Source: Odontocerum albicorne (Eukaryota; Arthropoda; Insecta; Trichoptera; Odontoceridae). From it: a DNA stretch of 64,000 nucleotides. The position numbers and the translations under genes are program-made. Below the pieces are notes generated by a model. That model was given only the letters and a program-made list of their open reading frames with translations. It had not been told where the DNA came from and did not search any database. Of the stretch, positions 20,985-32,937 are shown piece after piece. Every line of letters starts with the position of its first letter. Positions within the stretch are counted from its first letter, which is position 1. The stretch spans positions 53,268,034-53,332,033 of the forward strand of contig OX463842.1 of NCBI GenBank assembly GCA_949825065.1, in the 5' to 3' direction.

Positions 20985-21062
20985 TTTTTGTGTACGTATC
21001 GAACCCGAAATCCCCTGTTAGAAATAAGCTTTCTGACAACTTGGTCTGGAAGGGCGCCAATA
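20985..21062 (-). mobile_element. SINE head fragment
   Basis: On the minus strand: ccaagttgtcagaaagctta, then tttcgggttcgatacg as a B box. No recognisable body follows. Confidence 0.45.
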
Positions 21063-21299
21063 TTAATGAGAACTTAATATACTAATAAAGTGACCGGATT
21101 ATAAAAAAAACCAATAAAGTTTAATTTCCTGCTTGAAATTTTAAAAATACAGCATACTTAAAATACGGGATGATATTATCGGATTTTTGGTATAAATAAG
21201 TAAGTGCCAAATTTCGTAATATGAGATTTTTCGGTAGTTATTATCAAGTGACGACCAACGTACGAGCCTTATTAAAGTTAATAAATTATATTGTTACCA

Positions 21300-21690
21300 A
21301 AGCAAGGTGAGTATATACAAGACATGTCTCCGCCCCATAATGACACACAGCATTGAGTCCAAAGTCAGCACTGTCAGAACCAAAAATCTCCTTCGAACCA
21401 ACGAAATGAAGGTACTCAGGAGTATCGCTGGCAAAACCCTTCATGATAGCGTACGAAACACAGAAATCCGAAGGATGTGCGAAGTTGAAGATATTGTCAG
21501 ATGGGGACGATAGAGAAGAGGGTTCTGGAACAAACACGTATCCAGAATGGCGGAACCAAGAGCCATAAGAATGGCCAGGGGCAGTATCCCCCAAGCAAGC
21601 AGACCTCCAGGACGACCTCCCAAAAGATGGAGACAGCTGGCAGTCAACGTCACAAGAGGGAAACGATGATGCAGGACCATAACAGGCCAA
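21300..21690 (+). pseudogene. RTE-like LINE polymerase C-terminal fragment, frameshifted
   Basis: Reads MSIYKTCLRPIMTH, TKNLLRTNEMKVLRSIAGK, TEIRRMCEVEDIVRW, then after a frameshift near 21510 RREWNKHVSRM and RPPGRPPKRW. This segment order (YKTCLRPIMTYG, NEM-LR-IAG, IRR.C.V.DI..W, RPPGRP.KRW) is characteristic of the region after the RT core in RTE-type LINEs. It is a different subfamily from the WFGHVERM copies. Confidence 0.85.
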
Positions 21691-21739
21691 CAGGCCTAAA
21701 AGAAAAAGAAGAAGAAGAAGACTTAAATCAACAATAGAG

Positions 21740-22210
21740 AAAATGATGATAAATAAAAGAGTGCTGGTGCTCACCTTGATGTATGGAAGGTATACTTGAA
21801 CTTGCAGAACAAGAATAAGAGTATGATTGCTGCTGTGGAGATGCGAGCACTAAGGAAGATTTGTTGAGTGTTAATGTTCGCCAAAAAGACGCTATAAGGA
21901 CATCAGAAATGAATGCATGGAAAAAATGGATGTTCTAAGTATGATGAAGAAAGTAGTTTTAAGATGGTTTGGACATGTGGAGAGAATGAATGATGAAATC
22001 GTGACTAAGCGAGTACACAAATTAGAAGTGCAAGGTATGCGTGGAATATGTAGACTGAGGAAAACTTGGCTGGACCAAATTAATCAGATTTGGAAAATTT
22101 AGGTGAGAAAGATAAATAATATCAGATTGTGCGTGACGAGATGTATGAATGCGAATGAGGCGAAAGTTGTGTGCATGGATAGAAAAGTTTGGACATATGT
22201 TCTATATAGC
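21740..22210 (+). pseudogene. RTE-type LINE C-terminal fragment (WFGHVERM family)
   Basis: Includes MEKMDVLSMMKKVVLRWFG, HVERMNDEIVTKRVHKLEV, a LDQINQI segment and MNANEAKVVCMDRKVW, with SYPARDT near the end. It is the least damaged copy of the family in this window, open from 21917 to 22102, with a stop before the last segment. It lies directly after the RTE fragment at 21300, same strand. Confidence 0.8.
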
Positions 22211-22214
22211 TACC

Positions 22215-22690
22215 CCGCAAGGGACACGACTTGATGACATGTATAATAAATATGTATATTTTTATTGAAAAATTATATTTACACAGTTGACAAATATGCG
22301 AATGCCTAAAGATGCACACACTCGTATGTACATTAAATTATAAAGTGTCAATTTTTAATTGAAATATCTCAGAAATAATGTTAGATGCCAGTTTGTGATA
22401 TAAATTCGATGATTTAATTATTTTTTTATTATTTTAGCATAAAGCGTTCCAATGTAACGTTGTCCTATTTTCAAGTTCTGTAATTTATTCAGTATTTAAC
22501 GGATTAATGTCCTCGAAATGAAATCTCAGTAAGTCCCTTACGAGTTAGAAACAGATTTACTTAGAAACCAAACTGCCTGAGTAATCACTAAATACTTTGG
22601 GATTAAAACACGTCTGTATGCTCTGTCAATGAACGGTTCGAAGATACTTGGAAACATGATACGAAGAAACAGTCTCAATAGGAGGTATTA
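22215..22690. other. AT-rich, nothing recognised
   Basis: No supported feature. Confidence 0.4.
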
Positions 22691-22850
22691 TATAACACTT
22701 ACGTTGTATATGGTAGAATCTGGTAGACTTATTGCCATGTGGCAGTTTCTTCCAACTAACCAGATAAATTTTAGATACCTTACATGAAAAGAGGGCTGTA
22801 ATAATTTTTAAAACTGAGTTCTAACAAGATAAAACTAGGTCTTCTATAGG
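22690..22850 (-). mobile_element. SINE B body fragment
   Basis: On the minus strand: tctggttagttggaagaaac, tgccacatggcaataagtct. Same body as in 18690 and 24170; the head is missing or diverged. Confidence 0.5.
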
Positions 22851-22854
22851 TTAA

Positions 22855-23320
22855 TAATATCAAATCAGTAATGTTACGTTGTTTTATTTACAATCCTCCC
22901 TTACCTTTCCTTTCCAACATCCCTGTTTCTTATTTTTTATTAATGATTTCTCACTTTTATTGTTGTTATTTATTACATATTGTACATCAATTTTATAAAA
23001 ATAGCAGTACTTTGAATATTTCTTGCGACCATGAAACTTCATTTTTAAACATTTTCTGTATTTCAGTTGGTTGGAAAAGATTGACACCCGATAATAAGGG
23101 CGCCAAATCGTTGATGACTGACATTTGTGATTGGCGTAAGATGTTGTGGCTTAGCACATATTTGATAGGCTGGACAAGAGAAGGAAGCTACAAGGTGCAC
23201 ATTTAAAGATATTATGCTTCGTGCAAAGAATACTCGTAGACTGTCCTGAAGGAAGATCATGATAGGCACGTTTCTCAACATTAAGTAAATGATTTTAAAA
23301 AATACATTGTTTTCGGCAAT
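22855..23320. other. No gene supported
   Basis: A 111-codon plus-strand ORF (22871-23206) is open but AT-driven at its start and has no family features. The stretch at 23080-23210 (ggttggaaaagattgacacc, ttggcgtaagatgttgtgg, aagctacaaggtgcac) could be a LINE end, but I cannot confirm it. Confidence 0.3.
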
Positions 23321-23324
23321 CCAG

Positions 23325-24085
23325 CTACATGACTGTCGATGACGATAGGCAATCCACCTATATTACTCTCAATGATAATAGACAATCCACATATATTTAT
23401 CTCAATGATGATAGGCAATCCACCTACATTACTCTCAATGATGATAGACAATCTACCTACATTACTCTCAATGATGATAGGCAATCCACCTACATTACTC
23501 TCAATGATGATAGACAATCTACCTATATTACTCTCAATGATGATAGGCAATCCACCTACGTTACTCTCAATGATGATAGACAATCTACCTATATTACTCT
23601 CAATGATGATAGGCAATCCACCTACATAATTCTCAATGATGATAGACAATCTACCTATATTACTCTCAATGATGATAGGCAATCCACCTACATTACTCTC
23701 AATGATGATAGACAATCTACCTATATTACTCTCAATGATGGTATGCCATCTACATTTATTACTCTCAATGATGATAGGCAACCCACCTACATTACTCTCA
23801 ATAATGATACGCAATCTACCTATATTACTCTCAATGATGATAGGCAATCCAACTACATTACTCTCAATGATGATAGACAGTCTACCTACATTACTCTCAA
23901 TGATGATAGACAATCTACCTACATTACTCTCAATGATGATAGGCAATCTACCTATATTACTCTCAATGATGATATGCCATCTACCTTTATTACTCTCATT
24001 GATGATAAACAATCTATCTTTATTATTCCAATGATGATAAGCAATTAACCTATTTTATTCTCAATGATGATAGGCATAACAAATA
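23325..24085 (+). repeat. 33-bp minisatellite, about 23 copies, alternating types
   Basis: The unit has caatgatgatag(g/a)caatc(c/t), then acctacattactct. It recurs every 33 bp (for example 23403, 23436). Through most of the array two unit types alternate (ggcaatcc and gacaatct), giving a 66-bp higher-order repeat. Because 33 is a multiple of three, reading frames stay open on both strands (239 codons plus, 243 codons minus), giving the 11-residue repeat DDRQSTYITLN on the plus strand. No promoter or domain suggests a gene. Confidence 0.95.
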
Positions 24086-24169
24086 AATCAAATACTGAAA
24101 GAGGGAAGAGGGAAAATCCTTAACTGTGTTGTACATATGAAATACAATGAATGTACTAAGTGAAACTTT

Positions 24170-24368
24170 TGTTGTATATAGTACAATCTTCCAGGTCTAT
24201 TGCTACATTGCAATCTCTTCCACTCGAGCAGAAATATGTTACTGTGATCTAAAATGAAAACCAGACTAGATCCTTTTTTTTAATTATGCACCAATGGGAA
24301 TCGAACTGGCAACCAACAGGATATGAAGAATACAGGTGTTTTACCAAATAAACCAATATACCAGAGAG
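24170..24368 (-). mobile_element. tRNA-derived SINE (family B)
   Basis: On the minus strand the head runs through atttggtaaaacacctgtat, cctgttggttgccagttcga, then a body with agtctggttttcattttaga and the shared end. Diverged but complete in order. Confidence 0.6.
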
Positions 24369-24369
24369 A

Positions 24370-24890
24370 TCTTTTTATCTTTATAGCAGAGTTTACAAAG
24401 CGAGGTGTATAGATATGGCAAAAGCGAAATATGTATATCAGGATTGAATGAATATGAGTGTTTTCTTTCTACTTACCCTAATAGGATAGGGCGTAATATT
24501 TATGATGATTAAAGGTTAGCCTCCCCATTATCTACGATTGTTAGTCAAACTGGTAATAAAGGCGCCTGTACATATATTGGTTTATTATATGAACGCTGTT
24601 GTTCTTCAGCAAGCAGACAATCTCGGTAGATTTATTATTATTAAAAAATCTAAAAAGATTTAAAAAAATCGACAAGTTGCTTACAAACCACAGAAAACCA
24701 TAAATGATATGATCTAGATGTTTTATGATCTAAGGGTAAAATTTTTATCTCAGGCGCCCGCTTGCTTAGCGTGAATAATTAGTGTAAGACTCGTTTGTCT
24801 AACAAAATCAAAATGGTAAAAGTGAAAGTTTTCCTTATATCTTAGAGAGAATCTTACAAAAGAAGGATCAACATTAATTATGGTAAGATT
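24370..24890. other. AT-rich, nothing recognised
   Basis: No supported feature. Confidence 0.4.
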
Positions 24891-25210
24891 TTTTTAAAGT
24901 AATAGTCATTGTAATAAAATAAAAGTTTATATTGTATAACGCCATTTACAACGCAAACCCTCTTTTAGGACGCTCTGACTATTAAAAATATTTCTAAATT
25001 GGCAAATTAAAAATATAGCAAAATATATGTATTTAAGTCGAGTGGAAGGGTTTTTAAAGTAATAGTCATTGTAATATAATAAAAGTTTATATAATATAAC
25101 GCCATTTACAACGCAAACCCTCTTTTAGGACGCTCTGACTATTAAAAATATTTCTAAATTGGCAAATTAAAAATATAGCAAAATATATGTATTTAAGTCG
25201 AGTGGAAGGG
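24891..25210 (+). repeat. 160-bp tandem duplication
   Basis: Two nearly identical copies (24891-25050 and 25051-25210), each from tttttaaagtaatagtcatt to aagtcgagtggaaggg. Few differences, so the duplication is fairly recent. No coding content. Confidence 0.95.
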
Positions 25211-25379
25211 TATAACTGTAGTACCTGCCGATATTAGATTACGTACTGTTCCGGTTCCGTGTATGTGCAGAAAACATACCAAGTGAAGATTGACTTCAAC
25301 GAAACCTTAGTAGATATGTCATAGCCATACATTCGGCTTTGGATGTAGTTGAGTGTTTGTGTGTAGAGTTCATAAACCA

Positions 25380-25700
25380 TCATATTTTTTTACAAAACCT
25401 CTCAAAAATTGTGGTTTTTAAGTGCTTCCTAAAGCTACACACACCACCCATATATCTAAAATTAAGAGGTAGACCATCCCACAGCACAGGAGCAACCATG
25501 GCAAAAGTTTTATCATAACGTCCTGCCCTATTGGATCGATTTGGACAACCAATCGTAACACAAACAAGAGTAATTAAAAAAAAACAAACAAATATTAATG
25601 AAAAACGTTGGTATAACATGCTTTTGTAATGTACGAAATGGTGAAACGCTAAGCTTTGAAATACGTTTGAAACGAATATTCGAATCGGCAAAGCATTTGA
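25380..25700 (-). pseudogene. LINE polymerase C-terminus (family E)
   Basis: Minus strand ends with NRSNRAGRYDKTFAMVAPV, LWDGLPLNFRYMGGV and CSFRKHLKTTIFERF before a stop at 25380. This R.G..DK.FAV.AP.LWN.LP..R pattern is the far C-terminus of jockey/CR1-like LINE ORF2 proteins. Related ends lie at 37930-38110 (-) and 44600-44660 (+). Confidence 0.7.
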
Positions 25701-26040
25701 AAAATTTCCTCCAAAATAATCCGATATGAATTTGACGAAGAGCAGTTTTCAGAAATAGAAATTTAATCCATCCAACCTCGGCCCATAAAAAAGTATCATG
25801 TTGAGTTTATCAAAAGAATCCATTCCGGTAATACTGCGCGAGAATTCCAGGGGTTGGGAAATTGTTCAACGGATCGACAATTCGACAGCTTTTTTTCTAT
25901 CTATCTTATTCTAGTCAGCATTATTCTGTTATATAATATTTTCAATCATACTGTCATGTCTAATTAAATATTTGTACCTTTGGTATTGTAGATTGTAAGA
26001 ACCGTATTCATTTTAGTTATAAAATTGCTTCATAAACCCC
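25700..26040. other. Nothing recognised
   Basis: Upstream of the LINE end on the minus strand; probably diverged LINE sequence, but no motif is readable. Confidence 0.3.
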
Positions 26041-26045
26041 TTTAA

Positions 26046-26652
26046 CCTTTTCCTTCCTGTGCTAAAAAAATCCGCGCGTTCCGGTGCTGTGTATTCAATA
26101 CACATGTAAAAAAGAACAATTTAAAATCGGAAAAAATAAGAATATTCGTAGCCAATCGCTTAAATTAATTAAATTTTAAGTCAAAAGGGATTATAATTGA
26201 AATTTAATTGCTGAGAACATGAAAAAAACATCGGCCGACGTTCACAAAACGGGCAAAGCGACCACCTCAAATGAATGCCCAAAAGCTACTGAAGCGAGAG
26301 AAGCGAGCGAACTGAGATTCTATTTCTTGCGTTCCGATATACCGAAGAAGAGTGAGAGTGAGACGTGAATAGCGTCGCTTCCTCACCCAATAGCGTTTTT
26401 TTAGAATGAATATACCTACGTCACACGCAGGCACATGTTTGATTGTATTGGTGAATTTATTTCCAATTTTTACAAAATATTTCTGATGTGGCCGATAAGT
26501 GCTAATTATTATTAATATTATTTTTTTAATCAATGCGTAAATGTATTACGGAGGAATACCTAAAATCTGAACCCAGTATTTATAACATTTATAGAGATAT
26601 TAAAGTTTTTATAAGCAATGTGTACAAGTTACACACCACAGGGAGGGAAGGG
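26046..26652 (+). mobile_element. piggyBac-like TTAA element, subfamily 2
   Basis: TTAA at 26042-26045 and 26653-26656. Left end ccttttccttcctgtg, right end caggg-agggaaggg. Carries the subfamily blocks aaaaaatccgcgcgttccgg, atttaaaatcggaaaaaata, gcgagcgaactgagattcta and gataagtgctaattattatt. No transposase. Confidence 0.85.
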
Positions 26653-26659
26653 TTAATTG

Positions 26660-27465
26660 CATAGCAGAATTAACATTTCTTCGGCACTTAGATTAAACCA
26701 AAAGCGAGCGTTAAAAATACTTTATTCATAAAAAATAAAATGTGAAAGGTGCTCCCTCGAGTTGTAAGTTTAAATAAATTAAAACAAATAATGCCGTCAT
26801 ATAATAACTACAACGAAGGTATAATAACTATGGCAAATTAATATTCCAACATTGGATATGTGAGTCTCAAATACGTATTACTTCTATTAAATAATTTATT
26901 GGGAAAGTTCTTCAAGTGATTTTTACAAACCATTACAACTTATATTAAATAAAAAATCAACAACTAAAATAGCAGCAAACCTAATTACACATACCTAGCA
27001 TATATACACTAATAAATTTGTTTATTTTATAGATGTGTTAAGTTAAAAAAAACCTCCCCTACGTTTTTTTCTTAACAATTTCGAGTTACTTCTTATGCAG
27101 TTTGTCCTTTCGAAGTTAGCGATCATCATGACTATCTTTGAAGCAGCAACTCTGAATAAAGGTATCGTACCAGAATGAGCTACTCCTGTACATTTTTTAA
27201 TCAGGAGATGTGTCTTCTTCCTACACTCTTCTGCCTGGAATTTTCCCGTGGAACACCAGGTGGAAGTTGAAGGATCACATCCTTTTCTTTATGCATTTTA
27301 TGCACAAATCACTCTAACTTTCTCTTTTTGACTATGTTTAAGAATGATTTATTTGTATTTATTAATTTTAATATGTTATCATTCCAGACTTTGTCAACAG
27401 TATATATATTATTCGCCAGAATATCACAACAATATTTAGAAATAGCTACTAACTTTGTGCTCTCC
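26660..27465. other. No gene recognised
   Basis: AT-rich with a few GC-richer words near 27180-27260. On the minus strand aattagctcaat-type LINE pieces are possible (27050-27440 resembles the 3' part of family C at 56640-56700: tagctactaactttgtgctct), so the right half may be a diverged LINE C fragment. Confidence 0.35.
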
Positions 27466-27469
27466 TTAA

Positions 27470-28065
27470 CCCTTCCCTTACGGTGATAAAAGTGAAACGC
27501 GCGCTCCGGTGTTGGGTATTGAGTACGCGATCAAAAATTTGCGATTTTAAATCGGAAAAATAAAAACATTCAAAGATAATCCTCTTAATTAATTATAATT
27601 GAAGTTAAAAATTATAATAATTGAGATTTATTTGCTGAAAACATTATAAAACCATCTGGCAACGCTCACGGAACGGGCGTAGATCTAGTCTCGTTGCCAG
27701 CCCAACAGCTACTGCGGTGCGGCAGGGTTGAGGTTGAGACAATTGAGCTCCTCGCTATTCAGTGACGTATGCAAAAGTGAGATGCGAATATAGTGTCGCG
27801 CTTCCCGCATACTTTTCACCTATCGTCAAGACCCAAGATCGAGGCACTCACAGCGTTTAAATGCGAAGTTGTTTCCGATATTCAGAAAATACTTACGATG
27901 TAGTCGATAAATTCTGATTATTATTAATATTATTGTTTAAATCAATGCGTAAATATATTATGGAGGAATACCTAAAATCTTAACCTTGTATTTATTATAT
28001 TTATAGAGATATTGATGGTTATTTGAAGCAACGTGTAGAAGATACCCAACACCGGGAAGGAAAGG
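27470..28065 (+). mobile_element. piggyBac-like TTAA element, subfamily 1, copy 2
   Basis: TTAA at 27466-27469 and 28066-28069. Left end cccttcccttacggtg, right end accgggaaggaaagg. Shares with the inverted copy at 2100-2710 the blocks gtgttgggtattgagtacgc, cgaggcactc-cagcgtttaa and gcgaatatagtgtcgcgctt. The two differ from subfamily 2 mainly in the central part. Confidence 0.85.
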
Positions 28066-28129
28066 TTAATTAATATAAATAACCTAGCATAAACGAAACA
28101 TGTAAGACAATACTTTGCCTTTGTATTTA

Positions 28130-28605
28130 AGTAGCCCAGCATCAACATGTGGAAGGTTTCGATTCTGCAAAGCAACTTGTATCTCGTTCTACAAGTGAGC
28201 CCATGTGTTTTCTATATCTCAAGATCTATTCATAAAATTCTCAAAAAATCTAATTTTGCTTCTATGCAAGCGTTATTCCACTAAAAACCAATCTGAGTTA
28301 TTTACCTCTATAAAATAAGTCTTCGACAATTACGCAAGTCTGCTTGGTGAAGTTTGGTAATATTTTGTGGTGTACATACATACCATATATTGAACTTAAA
28401 TATACATATAATTATTAAATAATGTTAAACAATGACTGTAATTTATTATTACTACAGCTTTTTGTATCTTCATGTTAGTTTAAGATTAAGTTTTTTTGTC
28501 AATAATTTTAAGTACTTAAATAACTTATCACATTTTCATTGTATATAAAGACACTGTTGTGTATAAAGACACTGTTGTGTCATTAATTAAATTAAATAAA
28601 TAAAT
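28130..28605 (+). mobile_element. LINE 3' end (family C), copy 2
   Basis: Blocks gtttcgattctgcaaagcaa, ccactaaaaaccaatctgag, cttcgacaattacgcaagtc and ttttgtatcttcatgttagt match, inverted, the 3' part of the copy at 56140-57800. It ends with a short duplication (tataaagacactgttgtg twice) and a taaataaataaa tail. Confidence 0.85.
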
Positions 28606-28609
28606 AACA

Positions 28610-29390
28610 TAGATGAGGCTCTATGCATTCTTTGATTGCATCACATCTCAAAAGGTTCTAGTTCCTTTATGGTAGCCTATGTTCTGTCCATATTCAAAAG
28701 AGTGTAATAACGCTAAATGTATATTTGAAAATTAAGATTGAAATTATTGTCGCACATGAGATGAGATCCCGCATTTTGAATAAACAAATATCACGTCATC
28801 TCCACTCTTACTTTTGTCTCTTGAGATTAGCCCCATTGATCATGAAGCCAGCGCCTCTGATACTCGTATTTAATTAATTGGACTCGCTCTTCATTATTTA
28901 TATCACGAGATGCCATTGTCTGTACTTTCCTTTTACTTATAAATTTTGTATTCGATACTCGTACACATATGTTCACAAACCTCGAAAAGGTGCCAATTTC
29001 TAGAAGTATGTGCAGTTTTCTTAAAGATGGCGTAAAAAAGTTAAATAAAACAGTTTGTAAATCACAGAGTAATGAAAATGCATCCGCCGAGATGTGTTTA
29101 AAATGGAAGATATCAAAACCAAAAAATTCGTTCATCAGTCATTATTACACGTGTAAGTGATGACACTTCAAATGGCTCAAGTCGTGAATACGGTACCAAT
29201 ATTAAATACTAAATATTAAACACTGTTTTATGAAAACTCGATTTCCGCTGGCACCAGAAAAAATAGAATCCCAATTTGTTAAAGAGTTCATCTGGTAACA
29301 GTACTCGCGGTCTTGTCCGAGTATTGTTACCTCTTTACGGACGGTGGTAGAGTTAACGCATGCAACGACGAACATTATGTTTCGTCTCTA
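28610..29390. other. No gene supported
   Basis: Two opposing short ORFs (28827-29135 minus; 28969-29160 plus) overlap. Neither peptide carries a domain I recognise, and they cannot both be coding. Remaining sequence is AT-rich. Confidence 0.35.
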
Positions 29391-29391
29391 C

Positions 29392-29800
29392 TCCAGCGAT
29401 TCTCAACCCAATGGCTCGATTATTGGGGCTCCGAACAATATAATATCCCACCTAATATGTCTGAATAACCAATTCGGACATATTAAATACGAAATTTATG
29501 CCACATTGGTTTTTATTTACGTATTTTAAGCAGTTTTTGATGAAAAAGAGCTTTTGTTTTTAATTTTTGATACACTTGTATAATATTTCTTGTACTGTTT
29601 TGTGTGTAAATTCTTTTACATTTGTGTTACGTGTTCAAGTTTTGTTATTTTTTTATTAGATGTTATGTTTTAAAATTTCTTTGATTGCTGTTTTCGTTTG
29701 AACTGTGCTCCTAATTTTTTTTTTGAAAATCGTTATTGAAATGGAATGCATTGCAATAACTGTGATCGTTAAAAAGGAATAAATATTGAATAAAAGTTTG
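29392..29800 (+). mobile_element. Possible hAT-like element, one end only
   Basis: cagcgattctcaacccaatgg at about 29391 resembles the terminal repeat common to several hAT elements (cag-g-ttctcaacc). No matching inverted end or 8-bp target duplication is visible, and the following sequence is AT-rich, so this is weak. Confidence 0.2.
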
Positions 29801-29944
29801 ACGCTCCCTTCTCTACGAGTATAGTACGCCGATATAAGGTTACGTTTTACGAGATTACACAGCTCGCAGTGTTTCCGCTCAACACAGTTCCATCGCCGCG
29901 CGTACTATTTCAATTTTACGATAAAATTTCAAAATTAACATCCG

Positions 29945-30030
29945 CTCTGATTGAGAGTTTGGCCGCTCACCTGGTCGTGCCGGGCCGAGCTGGGTCGAGC
30001 CGGGCCAAGCCGGACCGAGCCAGACCGAAA
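29945..30030 (+). repeat. GC-rich short-period repeat
   Basis: Imperfect 10-bp words of the type gccgggccga, gctgggtcga, gccgggccaa, gccggaccga, gccagaccga in a row within AT-rich DNA. Confidence 0.8.
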
Positions 30031-30291
30031 TAATATAATAGTTCGTGTGCGGAAGTTAGGCTAATACAAAATAACACATTAGGGGATCGATAATGCGACC
30101 CCTGGGACGTGGCGTAAGGTTGCCAACTGGAGCGGAATAACTACAGGCTGAATAAAATTGTAAAATTTTCTTTTTTTATTCGAAGAAAATTAATTTTTGT
30201 AAAAATGTTTGTATTTAGGAATACTTTTTTATCACACTTTCTTTGTATGCTAAAGAAACCTTCAGTGAAAACCAGACATGACCGCATTTAA

Positions 30292-30884
30292 ACTTTCTCT
30301 TCCTGTGCTAAAAAAATCCGCCCGTTCCGGTGACGTGTATTCAATACATATGTAAAAATGAGGGATTTAAAATCGGAAAAATAAGAATATTCATAGCCAA
30401 TTGCTTAAATTAATTAAATTTAAAGTCAAAAGGGATAATAATTGAAATTTAATTGCTGAAAACGTGAAAACAAACATCGGACAACGTTCATAAAACGGGC
30501 GAAACGACCACTTCGAAAGAAAGCCCGCTGGCTACTAAGCGAGCGAACTGAGATTATATTCTTGAGTTACCATATACCGAAGAAGAGTGAGAGTGAGACG
30601 TCGCTTCCTCACCCATAGTGGTTTTTTTAGAATCAATATACCTACGTCACACACTGGCACACGTTTGATTGTATTTGTGAAGTAATTCCCGATTTTCTCA
30701 AAATATTCCTGATGTGGCCGATGAGTGCTAATTATTATTAATATTATTTTTTTAATCAATGCGTAAATGTATTACGGAGAAATACCTAAATCCGAACCCA
30801 GTATCTATTATATTTATAGAGATATTAAAGTTTTTAGGTGCAATTTGTACTAGTTACTAGTTACAAATCACAGGACAGGAAGGG
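30292..30884 (+). mobile_element. piggyBac-like TTAA element, subfamily 2
   Basis: TTAA at 30288-30291 and 30885-30888. Left end is eroded (actttctcttcctgtg), right end cacaggacaggaaggg. Internal blocks as in the 26046 copy, with small deletions around 30530-30620. Confidence 0.8.
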
Positions 30885-30894
30885 TTAAAAGAAA

Positions 30895-30970
30895 TATGGA
30901 TGCCATCGGGAAGCTAACTCGTTACTTCCGATTGGAAAACAAGTGTCTTACTAACTAGGATAGGTGCAAA
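30895..30970 (-). mobile_element. SINE B head fragment
   Basis: On the minus strand: tagttagtaagacacttgtt, ccaatcggaagtaacgagtt, agcttcccgatggc. Body absent. Confidence 0.45.
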
Positions 30971-30974
30971 GTGA

Positions 30975-31635
30975 ATATGGAGTTTCTTGACCGAAGGTTG
31001 CAGGGAATGTGGGGTGACACAGAACTCACAAGACATGCCAAGACATGACATGCATGCAGATATTTTTTCGAAATACTATACATCTATGACTTCAGTCATA
31101 TATATTATTATTAAAAAAATCGAAGTAGTTGGGATGTTAAATTGACGTCAATGTTGATGGACATTTCGAAGACATTACGGCATTCATTCTCAGAATTATA
31201 TAAAAAACCTTACAAAATCTGCAATGGTTCACTATTGTTTCTTGACATTGTTTTGGGAATGAAGAGTATAGCTTTCTTAATATGGTCCATTCATTAAACA
31301 ACTCAAGGAGGTAGTAATAGTGAAAAACATTTTAAACTAGTGAAAAATCTTCCAGCGTATCTACACATAGACGGCCTTATTTGTATACTCAAACATTATT
31401 ATTTCAAGAACGTTTTATTGCGCTGAATGTCACATTTTTTTTGGTTTAGGCGTTTCACACTGCTGAGAGTGCTTTGTGAAAAGACACATTAAAGTGAAAA
31501 TAAAATGTTGAATACAATTAACTCTAATGAAAAACATGGTACACAGCTCGGCATTATATGAGCATTATAAATAAATAAGTTTTGTTAGAAATACAAAATT
31601 TTTACCCAGCATTTTTTTACAATTTATATTTATCA
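30975..31635. other. Nothing recognised
   Basis: AT-rich; no ORF, array or motif supported. Confidence 0.4.
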
Positions 31636-31639
31636 ATAC

Positions 31640-31920
31640 TAACATACCAACACGTCATTTCTCTCTCAGGGTAGGCGGAATTAGAGCGCCAGGACTTTCC
31701 TATCACGACATTTATCATTTGTCTCGTTTACATTCAAACATATTCTCATATAGCTCTTACGATTTCTTTGACTTTTAACATTTCCTACTTTCTAAATGTC
31801 ATTCACTTGGTCTAACAGCACATTGATTGGTCTTTCTTTACTATGGCTTCCACTTCCATTTATATTATACGTGTATATTTGTTTAGTTGGTCTTTCTTCA
31901 TTCTTAGCAAGTGCTTTGAT
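31640..31920 (-). pseudogene. RTE-type LINE C-terminal fragment (WFGHVERM family)
   Basis: Minus strand: NEERPTKQIYTYNINGSG, LLDQVNDI, KSQRNRKSYMRICLNVNE, CRDRKVLA. Damaged by stops. Same segment order as the copies at 19985 and 21740; the WFGHVERM segment itself is missing at the right edge. Confidence 0.65.
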
Positions 31921-31959
31921 GATTCATGTTCACACGATAAAATAGAATTAGCAAGTGCT

Positions 31960-32935
31960 TTTGAGGATTGGAAAATATCGCTACAGCAAATTATAATAAA
32001 AAAGACTACATATTTCACTTAATCTTAGTTGGCCAAAGTTCAAAACCCAAATTATTATTGCACAAAACAGACCTGAGCTTTAGAAATCCTGCACTTGCCA
32101 ATTTAATTCAGAATAAATTTATCTATTTGGGTGAAAGTTAAGAGTTATAATGTTCTCCAAAATTTCAATTTTGTCACCTTGATCTATAGATGTAGATTGT
32201 CTGGTCAGCTGCAGAGGTACGACATTATCAGATTGTTTATTAAAGAACATAAACATTATTTTTTAGTCCTTTCTCGACACGTGCCATGTTATTTTATTCA
32301 GTAAAATTTGAGAATCATTCAGGCTATCTGCCAAGATCGACTGTATCGTTGATATATTTAATTACATTCATAAAACTGCCATTTGCTTTTATTTGTCCTT
32401 GGTTCCCTTTCAATGGATTTTTAAATATTTTATCCAAACAGAGATTATCCAATTTACTGTTTTAAACACAATACGCATTATACAATTATTATCTTTTGTT
32501 GGAGTTGTTTTATTTTCTTCTCGTAGCCTCATTTTTTATATTTTTAAATACGTAATAATCTTCAGCTATGAAATATTTTCAACGTCGATTTTAAGGTGTC
32601 AATTTTATACAAATATAAAATTAACATCTTCCTTACTGACACCCACTATCTTCTTATCCTTTCACTTGACTTATACATATTTATTATGTAATATTTTGAT
32701 CTGTCAACACTAGTGCGAGTCCCGAGTTATAGCGCTCTGGAGAAGAGTTTGCTATATACATTGTTTTTATATTATTTTCATGATAATCTTAATTGTTTGG
32801 TATTTAGACATTCTGTCACATTACAAATGGGATTTTCTAAGATAAGTACAATATTATATTTCATTATATTTATACTGAGGTTCGCTGCATTTGACAATTG
32901 TCCCTTAGGACTGCTTTAAAAATAAGTTGATAACC
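31960..32935. other. No gene supported
   Basis: A plus-strand ORF at 32393-32713 (106 codons) is rich in F, I, L, S and T, as expected from AT-rich DNA, and has no motif. It runs on into a second frame at 32713. A decayed LINE is possible but unproven. Confidence 0.4.
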
Positions 32936-32937
32936 CT

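Noticed and set aside
23281..24048. Opposing ORFs of about 240 codons
   Set aside because: Product of a 33-bp repeat; both strands open, no domain, no start context.
24891..25210. Possible pair of short LTRs
   Set aside because: The two 160-bp copies are directly adjacent with nothing between them; simple tandem duplication is enough.
28827..29160. Overlapping ORFs on opposite strands
   Set aside because: Neither has a recognised domain; a DNA-binding domain was considered but no zinc or helix motif is visible.
32393..32713. 106-codon plus ORF
   Set aside because: F/I/L/S/T-rich as expected from AT-rich DNA, no motif, continues into another frame; coding not supported.
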